From positions 185,677 to 249,676 of the forward strand of contig NZ_BSQG01000006.1 of assembly GCF_030268225.1 (NCBI RefSeq): a stretch of DNA of 64,000 nt, in the 5' to 3' direction. The notes under the pieces are model-generated. The model did not search any database. It saw only the letters and a list, made by a program, of their open reading frames with translations, and was not told the DNA's origin. The position numbers and the translations under genes are program-made. Of this stretch, positions 24,950 through 36,234 are shown piece by piece (positions within the stretch are counted from its first letter, which is position 1; every line of letters starts with the position of its first letter). This stretch comes from Nocardiopsis ansamitocini. GTDB lineage: Bacteria > Actinomycetota > Actinomycetes > Streptosporangiales > Streptosporangiaceae.

Positions 24950-27319
24950 TTACTCGTCGTCCTCGTCGTCCAGGGCACGACGTCGCTTCTTGCCGTCGCG
25001 GCCCGGGCGCAGGAGAGCCTCGGCCAGAGCGAGCATGGTCTCCTCCAAGGAGGCCAGCCGCTTGGTCATGTCGTCGTGCGAGGTCTCCACGGCGTCACTG
25101 ATGGTCTCCTCGAACTCGTGCCGGTCGGGGCGCGAGCGGAGTTCGCCCAGCAGCGGGTCCAGGGAGTCGCCCAGTTTCTTGTCCAGCGAGTCGAACCGGT
25201 TGCCGTGGTCGATGATCGGTCGGTCGACCAGTTCGGTCAGACGGCGGTGCACCTCGTTGACCTCCATGGAGGCCGGGAGCTGGCCGATGCGCTGGTTCAG
25301 CGACTCCAACCGGTCGTCGATGGCCTCCAGCCGGCCGTCCACCCCGTCGAAGTGTCCGTGGACACCCTCGAACTTGCCTTCGACACCGGTGACCCGTCCG
25401 TCGAGGCCCTCCAGGCGACCGCCCAGCCCGTCGAGTTTGCCTTCTACACCCTCGAAACTGCCGTCGAAGTGGCCTTCAAAGGTGTCGAAACGGTCACTGA
25501 GACGACCCAGTCCATGCTCGAACTTCCCGGTCAGCGAGTCGTGCTGGCTCTCGACCTTGCCGGTGACCGTGTTCAGATGCCCGTCGATGCGGTTGGACAG
25601 TTCCCGTTCCTGCTGCTCAAGGTGGCTACGGACGGACGAACGGTGCTCCTCGAACAGCTCGACCAGTGCACCGTGCTGTTCGCCGGTCTTGGCGGTGAGG
25701 GCCTGGGCGTTCTCGTCCACGAAGGCCCGTAGTTCGGTCTGGCGGGTCTCCGAGCGTTCTGCCAACGCGGAGACCGCTCCGGCCGTCTGTGCCACCGATC
25801 CGGCGACCTCGGCGATCGCGGAGGACGCCTCGGTGTGGTTGGCGTCTAGGCGCGCACGCAATGTCTCGGCGGTCTCGGCCAGTTTCTCCGACAGCACCTC
25901 GTGCTGCTCCTCGTCGCGCTCGCGCAGTTCGGCGTGCTGTGTCTCCAGCCGTTCGTGCAGTTCCGACCGGTGCTTGCGCAACTGCTCGCGCATGTCGGCG
26001 AGCCGCTCGTTGGTTGCGGTGGTGAGGGCCGCCACGGCGGTGTTCGCGTCGGCCACGGCCGCGGTCGCCTCGGCGTGGTTCTCGTCGGCCTGGGTGCTGA
26101 GGAAGTCCGTGCCGTGGGTGATCTTGGCGCTGAGGTTCTCGCCGTGTTCGTCGAGTTTGGTGCCCAGGTTCTCGTGTTGGGTGTCGAGTTTGCTGGTGAC
26201 GGCGCTCTGGTGGGTTTCGGCGAGTTCCCGGGTGGCCTCGTGGTGGGCGTCGAGCTTGGTGGTGAGTGCTTCGCCGTGTTCGTCGAGTTTGGTGCCCAGG
26301 TTCTCGTGTTGGGTGTCGAGTTTGCTGGTGACGGCGCTCTGGTGGGTTTCGGCCAGTTCCCGGGTGGCCTCGTGGTGGGCGTCGAGCTTGGTGGTGAGTG
26401 CTTCGCCGTGTTCGTCGAGTTTGGTGCCCAGGTTCTCGTGTTGGGTGTCGAGTTTGCTGGTGACGGCGCTCTGGTGGGCTTCGGCCAGTTCCCGGGTCGT
26501 CTCGTGCTGTTCGGCGATGGCCTGGGTCAAGGCCGCGCGGCCCTCGGCGGTCAGGCGCTCCAGGGCCTGGCGCGCATCGGTGACGGCGCCGGTGACTGCT
26601 TCGTGCCGTTCGTCGAGGCTGGCGGTGAGCCCGGTGTGATGGGTGTCCAGGCTGCTGGCCAAGGCGTCGTGACGTTCGTCCAGCTTCGCGGTGAGCGCCT
26701 CGTGGTGCTCGGTGGCCCGGTCGAGAGACTCCTCGTGTTGTTGGTCCAAGCGCTCGGTGGTCGTGGCGACGGCGCTCTCCATCGTCGCCGCGCGGGTACT
26801 CAACGACTCCAGCGCCTCGTCGATGCGGTTGAAGCGCGCGTCCACGCTCGTGGCGAGGGTCTCCATCCGCTCGCCCAGCTCGTTCAGCCGACCGCTTGAG
26901 CGCGCCGATGTGTCACTGAGGCCGGCCAACCGACTCAGCGTCGTGTCGAGGTCGCCCGCGACCGCGGTGACGTCGGATCGAAGAGAAGGCAGGTCGGCAA
27001 GCGGCTTGACCCTCACTCCGACCTGTTCGATGTGCTCGGCGAGGGTCTCGGCCCATTCCGGCGGACGCGCGGACAGCTCGTCCACGCGGGCCTGCACGCC
27101 GGCCACGGCCTCGGCCAGGGCCGACAGTTCACGTTCGCGGAATTCGCGAAGGAGCCATTCCATGCCCTCAAGGCGCTGGCGCATCTCCTCGGTGATCGCG
27201 CCCTGTGACTTCTGCTCGGAGACGTGGTCCTGGGCAGCCCGGGAGAGCAGATCCCGCATCCGGTCGGAAATCCCGGTCTGACCTCCTCCATTGAGGAAGT
27301 TGTGGTTCGTCTGTTCCAC
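24950..27319 (-). CDS. Long coiled-coil repeat protein of unknown function
   Basis: A 789-residue protein with no signal peptide or transmembrane helix, very rich in Glu, Leu, His, Thr and Asp. From about residue 205 it is built from 11-residue units such as TAKLDERHDAL and GTKLDEHGEAL, a hendecad coiled-coil pattern. In the middle, a 44-residue (4 x 11) block is repeated almost identically about 2.7 times. The last third switches to 7-residue units (GRLEGLD, GKFEGVH, GRLEAID). The C-terminus is short and basic then acidic. It is probably a long cytosolic rod, scaffold or cytoskeleton-like protein; no homologue with known role is recognised. The ATG has AGGAGC upstream. Confidence 0.75.
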   Translation of the reverse strand: MEQTNHNFLNGGGQTGISDRMRDLLSRAAQDHVSEQKSQGAITEEMRQRLEGMEWLLREFRERELSALAEAVAGVQARVDELSARPPEWAETLAEHIEQVGVRVKPLADLPSLRSDVTAVAGDLDTTLSRLAGLSDTSARSSGRLNELGERMETLATSVDARFNRIDEALESLSTRAATMESAVATTTERLDQQHEESLDRATEHHEALTAKLDERHDALASSLDTHHTGLTASLDERHEAVTGAVTDARQALERLTAEGRAALTQAIAEQHETTRELAEAHQSAVTSKLDTQHENLGTKLDEHGEALTTKLDAHHEATRELAETHQSAVTSKLDTQHENLGTKLDEHGEALTTKLDAHHEATRELAETHQSAVTSKLDTQHENLGTKLDEHGENLSAKITHGTDFLSTQADENHAEATAAVADANTAVAALTTATNERLADMREQLRKHRSELHERLETQHAELRERDEEQHEVLSEKLAETAETLRARLDANHTEASSAIAEVAGSVAQTAGAVSALAERSETRQTELRAFVDENAQALTAKTGEQHGALVELFEEHRSSVRSHLEQQERELSNRIDGHLNTVTGKVESQHDSLTGKFEHGLGRLSDRFDTFEGHFDGSFEGVEGKLDGLGGRLEGLDGRVTGVEGKFEGVHGHFDGVDGRLEAIDDRLESLNQRIGQLPASMEVNEVHRRLTELVDRPIIDHGNRFDSLDKKLGDSLDPLLGELRSRPDRHEFEETISDAVETSHDDMTKRLASLEETMLALAEALLRPGRDGKKRRRALDDEDDE
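26139..26499. repeat. 132-bp tandem repeat, about 2.7 copies
   Basis: Units of 132 bp recur with only a few substitutions; for example TGCCCAGGTTCTCGTGTTGG starts at 26161, 26293 and 26425. Each unit encodes 44 residues (four hendecads) of the coiled-coil protein. High nucleotide identity suggests recent expansion or ongoing recombination. Confidence 0.9.
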
Positions 27320-27716
27320 CGAGGTGCTCCTTTTGATATGGCGCCTCCCGTCCTCATCAACCTCGGACGGGTGGTGTTCCCGTGGAAGTCTGGCAAGGTA
27401 TGCGGCCGGCGAAAAGGGGGGTCCGGCCCCCGTGTTCGTGACGTTGGGCGATGGTCCGTCTACTTTGAGTAGGCGCTATGGCCATGCGGGACGGCTAGCG
27501 AGCCGGGTGCAGCCGGTCGGACTTGGGGATTGCCAGACGAATCCACGAGACAGGGGAGAAAGGATTCAGTGAGTTCAGTTTAACGACATGATCATGGTCC
27601 ACCCCAAGGAAGTGGCGAAGATACCTGTTTTTGGGGAACGCCCTTGACTTGGTTATATGTTGCTTTCCTTGGCCTTCCGCGAGGCGTGGTGGGCGTGCGG
27701 GGTTCGCGTCCCCCGG
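27320..27716. other. Intergenic gap between two minus-strand genes
   Basis: About 400 bp. It must hold the promoter of the coiled-coil gene on the minus strand; TAAACT on that strand near 27578 is a possible -10. A 10-bp palindrome CATGATCATG lies near 27586-27595. No coding sequence or RNA gene is evident. Confidence 0.4.
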
Positions 27717-28979
27717 CTAGGCGTCCCCGCTGACCTCGCTGCACAGCAGGTAGAAGGGGCGATCGCCGATTCGGGTGAGGACGACCACGGCCGATTCGGG
27801 TCCGGACGCCTTGAGGTCGCGGCGCAGTTTGTCCACGTCCACGGCGGAACCGCGTTTCTTAATCGTTATCTTTCCGGCGTCGCGTTCCCGCAGCGCCGCC
27901 CTGAGTCGCTTCAGGGAGAACGGCGTCACCTCGTGGACCACGTAGGCGCGGCAGAGCGGAGTGCGGACGAGCCGGTCCGAAGTGATGTAGGCGATAGCCG
28001 GATCGATGAGCGCGCCGTCCACCGCCCGTGCCGCCTCGGCCACCAGATGCGAGCGCACGACCGCGCCGTCCGGCTCGTAGAGGTAGCCACGTGGGGCGGA
28101 AACCTCGGGGGCGCCCAGGTCGGGATCGGCCGTCAGCGTGGTTGTCCCCGGTGTCGCGCCCTTGGTCCGGATCAACGTGGCGCTCCGGGTCGGGCCGGAC
28201 TCCTCGACCAGCCCCCCGAACCACAGTGCGGCTTCCTTGACCTCCCAGTCCACCGATATCCACTCGGCGCTGACCTCCTTCGGCACCAGGTCGTGCGGGA
28301 TGCCGGGGGCGGCTTTCACGCAGGCGGCGGGTGCTGTCTCGGCCAGCCGGGTCACGGTGTCCCAGGAGGGGGAGTAGGCGTGGGGGTTGAAGATCCGGCC
28401 GCGCGCGCCGCGTCTGGCGGGGTCGCAGAAGACCGCCGAGTAGTCCTCGGGGGCGACCGCACTGGCGTCACCGGCGCGGACCCGCGCCAGCCCGGTCAGG
28501 CCCATCGCCTCGATGTTGGCCTGGGCCACGGTCAACGTGAACGGATCCAGGTCCACGCCTTCGACGGCCAGCCCCTCCTCCGCCATGGCGATCAGGTCCG
28601 CGCCGATCCCGCAGCACAGGTCGCCCACCGGCGGCTCGCCGCCGGGGCCCAGCCGCGCCGCGAATCTGCCCGCGCGGTGCCGTGCGACCGGAGCCCTGGT
28701 CGCCTGCTCCAGTCCATTGGGGGTGAAGAACATCCGGTCCGCGGCCGGTCCGAATTTCTCCTTGGCCCGCCCGCGCAGCCGGGCTTGGGTGAGCGCGGCG
28801 TTGACGAGCTCGGTCGTCGGTACGTCCCAGTGGCTTTTCGCCAGTGCGGGGTCGGCGCGCAACCGAGTGGCGGCTTTCAGCGGATCGGCATCGATCTCAG
28901 CGGGGTCCAGACCCTCCAATACTCCGCGTCCTGCCGGTGTGAGCAGCGCGAGTAGCCCCGCTATCGGCCCGTTTGTCAC
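27717..28979 (-). CDS. THUMP-like domain class I SAM-dependent methyltransferase
   Basis: A 420-residue protein. An N-terminal helical region is followed by a Rossmann methyltransferase: motif I DLCCGIGADLIAMA near residue 119, acidic motif II EGVDLDPFT, and VFCDPARRG in the motif IV position. The C-terminal part matches the THUMP-like domain, suggesting RNA (rRNA or tRNA) as substrate. Such proteins are common in actinobacteria upstream of groESL. The exact target is unknown. It is divergent from groES, whose promoter region it shares. Confidence 0.85.
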   Translation of the reverse strand: MTNGPIAGLLALLTPAGRGVLEGLDPAEIDADPLKAATRLRADPALAKSHWDVPTTELVNAALTQARLRGRAKEKFGPAADRMFFTPNGLEQATRAPVARHRAGRFAARLGPGGEPPVGDLCCGIGADLIAMAEEGLAVEGVDLDPFTLTVAQANIEAMGLTGLARVRAGDASAVAPEDYSAVFCDPARRGARGRIFNPHAYSPSWDTVTRLAETAPAACVKAAPGIPHDLVPKEVSAEWISVDWEVKEAALWFGGLVEESGPTRSATLIRTKGATPGTTTLTADPDLGAPEVSAPRGYLYEPDGAVVRSHLVAEAARAVDGALIDPAIAYITSDRLVRTPLCRAYVVHEVTPFSLKRLRAALRERDAGKITIKKRGSAVDVDKLRRDLKASGPESAVVVLTRIGDRPFYLLCSEVSGDA

Positions 28980-29005
28980 CCTCGCGTTCCCCCGTGACCT
29001 GTTGT

Positions 29006-29034
29006 TTGACGAGCTGGATGCACGCGACTACTGT
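29006..29034 (+). promoter_or_regulatory. Promoter of groES-groEL
   Basis: TTGACG at 29006-29011 and TACTGT at 29029-29034 are separated by 17 bp. Transcription would start near 29041, at the left edge of the CIRCE element, the classical geometry for HrcA repression. Confidence 0.7.
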
Positions 29035-29040
29035 TCCATA

Positions 29041-29067
29041 TTGGCACTCTCAAGGGTAGAGTGCTAA
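29041..29067 (+). promoter_or_regulatory. CIRCE operator (HrcA binding site)
   Basis: TTGGCACTC-N9-GAGTGCTAA matches the CIRCE consensus TTAGCACTC-N9-GAGTGCTAA at 17 of 18 arm positions. It lies about 105 bp upstream of groES. HrcA binds it and represses chaperonin genes until heat shock. Confidence 0.95.
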
Positions 29068-29172
29068 CCGCGACGAGGCCGGTCTGGCACCCGCGACGAC
29101 AGGCCGCCGTGGTCGCCCCTTTTACCTGCATGCCGTTTCACAATCAGCGATTCTGAAGGGGGAGGTCACACC

Positions 29173-29484
29173 GTGTCGACCGCCACCAAGACTGTTCTCA
29201 AGCCGCTTGAGGACCGCGTCGTCGTCCAGCCGCTCGAAGCCGAGCAGACCACCGCGTCTGGCCTGGTCATCCCGGACACCGCCAAGGAGAAGCCCCAAGA
29301 GGGCCGTGTCGTTGCCGTGGGCCCGGGCCGCTGGGACGACGAGGGCGAGAAGCGTATTCCGCTGGACGTCAAGGAGGGCGACCTCGTCCTCTACAGCAAG
29401 TACGGCGGCACCGAGGTCAAGTACAACAACGAGGACTACCTCGTGCTCTCCGCCCGCGACCTGCTCGCGGTCGTCGAGAAGTAA
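29173..29484 (+). CDS. groES: Co-chaperonin GroES
   Basis: A 103-residue GroES, with [20 protein letters not shown], the mobile loop [19 protein letters not shown] and [20 protein letters not shown]. It caps GroEL rings. The GTG start at 29173 has GGGGGAGG about 7 nt upstream. It is under CIRCE/HrcA control and followed by groEL. Confidence 0.98.
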   Translation: MSTATKTVLKPLEDRVVVQPLEAEQTTASGLVIPDTAKEKPQEGRVVAVGPGRWDDEGEKRIPLDVKEGDLVLYSKYGGTEVKYNNEDYLVLSARDLLAVVEK

Positions 29485-29522
29485 GACCTCGGAAAACACC
29501 TTTTCCGGGTAATGCATGACGG

Positions 29523-29557
29523 CGCGCGGGCGGGGTTTCACGACATCCGCCCGCGCG
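29523..29557 (+). terminator. Hairpin in the groES-groEL spacer
   Basis: CGCGCGGGCGG at 29523-29533 is inverted at 29547-29557 with a 13-nt loop and followed by TCTTTC. It may attenuate read-through or mark mRNA processing between groES and groEL. Confidence 0.5.
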
Positions 29558-29612
29558 TCTTTCATGTGCCCCCGGCGGGCGGGGTCCACTCGCCCGCCGT
29601 ACTTGACTTTGA

Positions 29613-31247
<1,635 letters not shown>

Positions 31248-31294
31248 GAGCCGAGCCGGTCGCGCCCGACGTTTCGTCGAATGGGCGATACCAT

Positions 31295-31324
31295 GCGTGT
31301 CCCGGGCGCCAGCCCGGGACACGC
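31295..31324 (+). terminator. Terminator of groESL
   Basis: GCGTGTCCCGGGC at 31295-31307 is perfectly inverted at 31312-31324 with a GCCA loop, followed by GCGCTTTTC. A strong intrinsic terminator 48 bp after groEL. Confidence 0.85.
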
Positions 31325-31423
31325 GCGCTTTTCGGCACTACGACAGCAAAAGTCCCAAATGTAATCATTCTGTTGCCGAGAATCGTGACGTGTGACTCTC
31401 CACGAGTGGGCATCATTCGATAT

Positions 31424-32047
31424 GTGACGGATCTACGCGTCGCGGGGGCCATGCTCGCGCAAAGACCTGCTGTCTTGCCGAAGGCGGACGATGCGGCGCT
31501 CGACCACCTGACATCGCTGGCCGTCCAGGGGGACGACGGAGCGATGGACTCGCTCCTCCGCGAGGTCCGCCCAATGGTGCTCAGGTACTGTCGAGCCCGG
31601 CTCGCCCGCGTCTCCGGTTACGCCCACTACTCCGACGATGTGGCCCAAGAGGTCTGCATCGCCCTGCTCGTTGCCCTTCCGCGCTACCAAGACCGCGGAC
31701 GCCCCTTCGCCTCATTCGTGTTCGGTATCGCCGCGCACAAGGTCGCCGACGCGCTGCGCGGCTCCACTCGCGCCGACGTCCCCACCGATTCGGTCCCCGA
31801 ACGTGCCGACGACGCCCCGGGCCCGGAAGAGTCCGTGGTGCGCACGGTGGAGGCCGAGCGGGCAAGGGCACTGCTGAGCGAACTTCCCGAGCAGCAGCGA
31901 CGGCTGCTCGCCATGCGTGTGATTGCGGGTCTTTCTGCTGATGAGACGGGACATGTACTGGGAATGTCGCCCGGAGCGGTTCGGGTTGCCCAGCACCGAG
32001 CTCTGGCTCGGCTTCGGCAGGTGGCCCTGGCGAACCGCCTCTTCTAG
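31424..32047 (+). CDS. Sigma-70 family factor, SigD/ShbA type
   Basis: About 207 residues. Region 2 has [20 protein letters not shown] and [20 protein letters not shown]; region 4 has [20 protein letters not shown] and [19 protein letters not shown]. There is no sigma 1.1 or region 3. Sequence and position (between groEL and guaB) match mycobacterial SigD and Streptomyces ShbA, the sigma factor that transcribes hrdB. The start is unsure: GTG 31424, ATG 31451, and upstream GTG 31385 or TTG 31373 are in frame, and SigD-like similarity seems to extend upstream of 31424. No anti-sigma gene is adjacent. Confidence 0.88.
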   Translation: MTDLRVAGAMLAQRPAVLPKADDAALDHLTSLAVQGDDGAMDSLLREVRPMVLRYCRARLARVSGYAHYSDDVAQEVCIALLVALPRYQDRGRPFASFVFGIAAHKVADALRGSTRADVPTDSVPERADDAPGPEESVVRTVEAERARALLSELPEQQRRLLAMRVIAGLSADETGHVLGMSPGAVRVAQHRALARLRQVALANRLF

Positions 32048-32233
32048 CCGTTCGCGGTCGGCCGGCCACCCTGTCGCTTTTTCCGGTTCGCGCCGTGGTG
32101 GTCGGGGCCGGGCCCGTCGGACCGCAATTCCCTGCTGCGCAGTGCCCCGAGGCCGGGGGAGCCGTCGCCGCCGGTGAGCGGTCCCGGTGCTGTGAGTCTC
32201 CCGACTCGGAGTTTGGTCCCCGCCCGGTAGTGA

Positions 32234-33784
<1,551 letters not shown>

Positions 33785-33965
33785 CCGGCGAAGACACGGG
33801 CCGTCTGCCCTTGTCTGCGGGCCGGGGTGCTCCCGGTTCGCGGACGGGCAGCGGCCCCGGTGCCGGCCGGCACTGGCGTTTTTGCTGCTCGGCGGTAAAC
33901 TCGCCGCCGAGCAGTACCGGCCGGTGGGTAGCACCGGCTACACGGACCAAGAGGGGATCGAAGCG

Positions 33966-35078
33966 TTGGCTCAGGTTGAGATCGGGCTCGGCAAGAACGG
34001 GCGGCGAGCCTACGAGCTCGACGAGATCGGGATCGTGCCCGCGCGTCGTACGCGTGACCCCGAAGAAGTGTCCATCGCGTGGCAGATCGACGCCTACCGG
34101 TTCGAGACGCCTCTGGTGGTCAGCCCCATGGACAGCGTGGTCTCGCCCAAGACCGCCGTCGCTGTCGGAGAACTGGGCGGCCTGGGTGTTCTCGACCTCG
34201 AGGGCCTGTGGACCCGCTACGAGGACCCCGAGCCGCTGCTGGCCGAGATCCGCGAGCTCGACACCGTCGCCGCGACCAAGCGGTTGCAGGAGATCTATGC
34301 GGCGCCCATCCAGGAGGAGCTGATCGGCCGACGCATCGAGGAGATCCGCCAGGCCGGCGTCACCACCGCGGCCAGGCTCTCCCCGCAGCGCACCGCTCAG
34401 TACCACAAGGCCGTCATCGACGCGGGTGTGGACATCTTCGTCATCCGCGGCACCACCGTGTCGGCCGAACACGTCTCGGGGCGCGCCGAGCCCCTCAACC
34501 TCAAGCAGTTCATCTACGACCTCGACATCCCCGTCGTCGTCGGCGGCTGCGCAACCTACACCGCCGCACTTCACCTGATGCGTACCGGTGCGGCCGGCGT
34601 GCTCGTGGGCTTCGGCGGCGGTTCCGGCCACACCACCCGCAGCGTCCTCGGAGTTGCGGTGCCCATGGCCAGCGCGGTTGGTGACGTCGCCGCGGCCCGC
34701 CGCGACTACCTCGACGAGTCCGGCGGCCGCTACGTGCACGTCATCGCCGACGGTGGGATGACGCGCAGCGGTGACATCGCCAAGGCCCTGGCCTGCGGCG
34801 CCGACGCCGTTATGGTCGGTTCGCCCCTGGCCCGTGCGGCGGAGGCCCCGGGAGCCGGGTACCACTGGGGGAGCGAGGCCCACCACAGCGAGCTGCCGCG
34901 TGGGGAGCGGGTGGAGGTCGGTACCGCCGGCACCCTCCGCGAGATCCTGCACGGCCCCGCCTCCACCAGCGACGGCTCGATGAACCTCATGGGTGCCCTC
35001 CGACGCACCATGGCGACCTCGGGCTACACCGACCTCAAGGAGTTCCAGCGGGTCGAGGTCGTCGTCGCACCGCACTAG
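33966..35078 (+). CDS. guaB3: GuaB3 family IMP dehydrogenase-related protein
   Basis: A 370-residue GuaB paralogue without CBS domains. The TTG at 33966 gives AQVEIGLGKNGRRAYELDEI, aligning with known GuaB3 N-termini; the frame is open upstream but does not match. At the position of the IMPDH active-site Cys loop it reads GFGGGSGHTTRSVLG, with His instead of Cys. The phosphate-binding VIADGGMTRSGDIAKALACG is kept. Actinobacterial GuaB3 proteins usually follow guaB; whether this one turns over IMP without the cysteine is open. Confidence 0.9.
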   Translation: MAQVEIGLGKNGRRAYELDEIGIVPARRTRDPEEVSIAWQIDAYRFETPLVVSPMDSVVSPKTAVAVGELGGLGVLDLEGLWTRYEDPEPLLAEIRELDTVAATKRLQEIYAAPIQEELIGRRIEEIRQAGVTTAARLSPQRTAQYHKAVIDAGVDIFVIRGTTVSAEHVSGRAEPLNLKQFIYDLDIPVVVGGCATYTAALHLMRTGAAGVLVGFGGGSGHTTRSVLGVAVPMASAVGDVAAARRDYLDESGGRYVHVIADGGMTRSGDIAKALACGADAVMVGSPLARAAEAPGAGYHWGSEAHHSELPRGERVEVGTAGTLREILHGPASTSDGSMNLMGALRRTMATSGYTDLKEFQRVEVVVAPH

Positions 35079-35082
35079 CGTG

Positions 35083-35117
35083 CGGGCCGCGTCGGGGCAC
35101 TCCTCCGGCGCGGCCCG
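35083..35117 (+). terminator. Hairpin after guaB3
   Basis: CGGGCCGCG at 35083-35091 pairs with CGCGGCCCG at 35109-35117 across a 17-nt loop, 5 bp after the guaB3 stop. There is no T-run. Confidence 0.5.
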
Positions 35118-35238
35118 GCCCCCTGTCCTGCCGGGCTCTCCTCCCGGCCCGAACGCCACCGGATCTGCCTATGAGTGCCGGTGTCCAGTAGCCCCCGTTG
35201 GCCGTTTCCCTGTCCGGAATAGACCGAGCGAGGTGCCG

Positions 35239-36108
35239 GTGACCGTTTCCCCTCCCGTGGACGGTGCACGCCCCCAGCCCCCCGGGGCTTCCGCGACCGA
35301 CCACTCCTGGAAACCGGTGATCGCGGCCTGTACGGCACTGGTTGCCGTGGCCGGAGTAACCGGGACGATCCTGGCCGGTGTGTCCACGGTCGTCGAGTCG
35401 GCTGCCCCCCGTTCGCTTCCGCCCGGCCCGACCGAGTCCGCCGGCAGTGTCGAGGCGGTGCGCGAAGACACCGCACCGCGTGAGCGCTCCGCCACCGAGG
35501 AGTCCGCCGACACCCGTCCCTCGCCCATGGCCGCCGAGGTCGCAGAAGAGGCCAGTCCGGAATGGCTGGACCGGGTCTCCGCCGCCACGGGGATTCCGCG
35601 TCGTGCCCTCCAGGCGTACGCCAACGCCCAGTTGCGGTTGATGAACGAGCAGCCGCATTGCCAGATCTCCTGGCCCACACTCGCCGCCATCGGCTCGGTG
35701 GAGTCCCGGCACGGCACCTATGCCGGCGGCGAGATCGGCCCGGACGGAGTGACCACGGTCAAGGTGATCGGCATCCCTCTCAACGGGGAGAACAACACCG
35801 CGGCCATCCCCGACACCGACGGCGGACGCCTCGACGGCGACACCGAGTGGGACCGTGCGGTCGGCCCCATGCAGTTCATCCCCACCACGTGGGAGATCTG
35901 GGGTGCCGACGCCAGTGGCGGCGATGATCCCGACCCGCACAACATCGACGACACCGCGCTCAGCGCGGCCCGGTACCTGTGCCACCAGGACCGCGTCCTG
36001 ACCACCTCCGAAGGATGGTGGGCGGGGATCCTCTCCTACAACCAGTCCGAGCGCTACGGTAACGACGTCCTCGACGTCGCCAACGATTACGTCAACGCGC
36101 TGAGCTGA
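35239..36108 (+). CDS. Lytic murein transglycosylase (SLT/MltB-like), membrane-anchored
   Basis: About 289 residues. A membrane-spanning or signal-anchor segment (about 25-45, VIAACTALVAVAGVTGTILA) is followed by a Pro/Glu/Ser-rich linker and a C-terminal lysozyme-like domain. The catalytic Glu is Glu155 in AAIGSVESRHGTYAG. AVGPMQFIPTTWEIWG and ILSYNQSERYG are signature motifs. It would cleave peptidoglycan outside the membrane. The start is GTG 35239 with GCGAGG upstream; a GTG at 35233 is also possible. It lies between guaB3 and glpD without evident operon links. Confidence 0.88.
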   Translation: MTVSPPVDGARPQPPGASATDHSWKPVIAACTALVAVAGVTGTILAGVSTVVESAAPRSLPPGPTESAGSVEAVREDTAPRERSATEESADTRPSPMAAEVAEEASPEWLDRVSAATGIPRRALQAYANAQLRLMNEQPHCQISWPTLAAIGSVESRHGTYAGGEIGPDGVTTVKVIGIPLNGENNTAAIPDTDGGRLDGDTEWDRAVGPMQFIPTTWEIWGADASGGDDPDPHNIDDTALSAARYLCHQDRVLTTSEGWWAGILSYNQSERYGNDVLDVANDYVNALS

Positions 36109-36234
36109 CCTCCGCATCCGGTTCGCGATCCCGACGCGGCGCACCAGACCGACACCATCCAGGCGTTATAGCCTGATAGACCCGGGTACGCGATCAAGCG
36201 CAGTCGGACAGTCACCGGTCTGGGAGGGCGTGAG

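Noticed and set aside
26139..26499. Possible CRISPR or satellite array
   Set aside because: The repeats are direct, contiguous 132-bp units without spacers and lie in frame within a coiled-coil gene.
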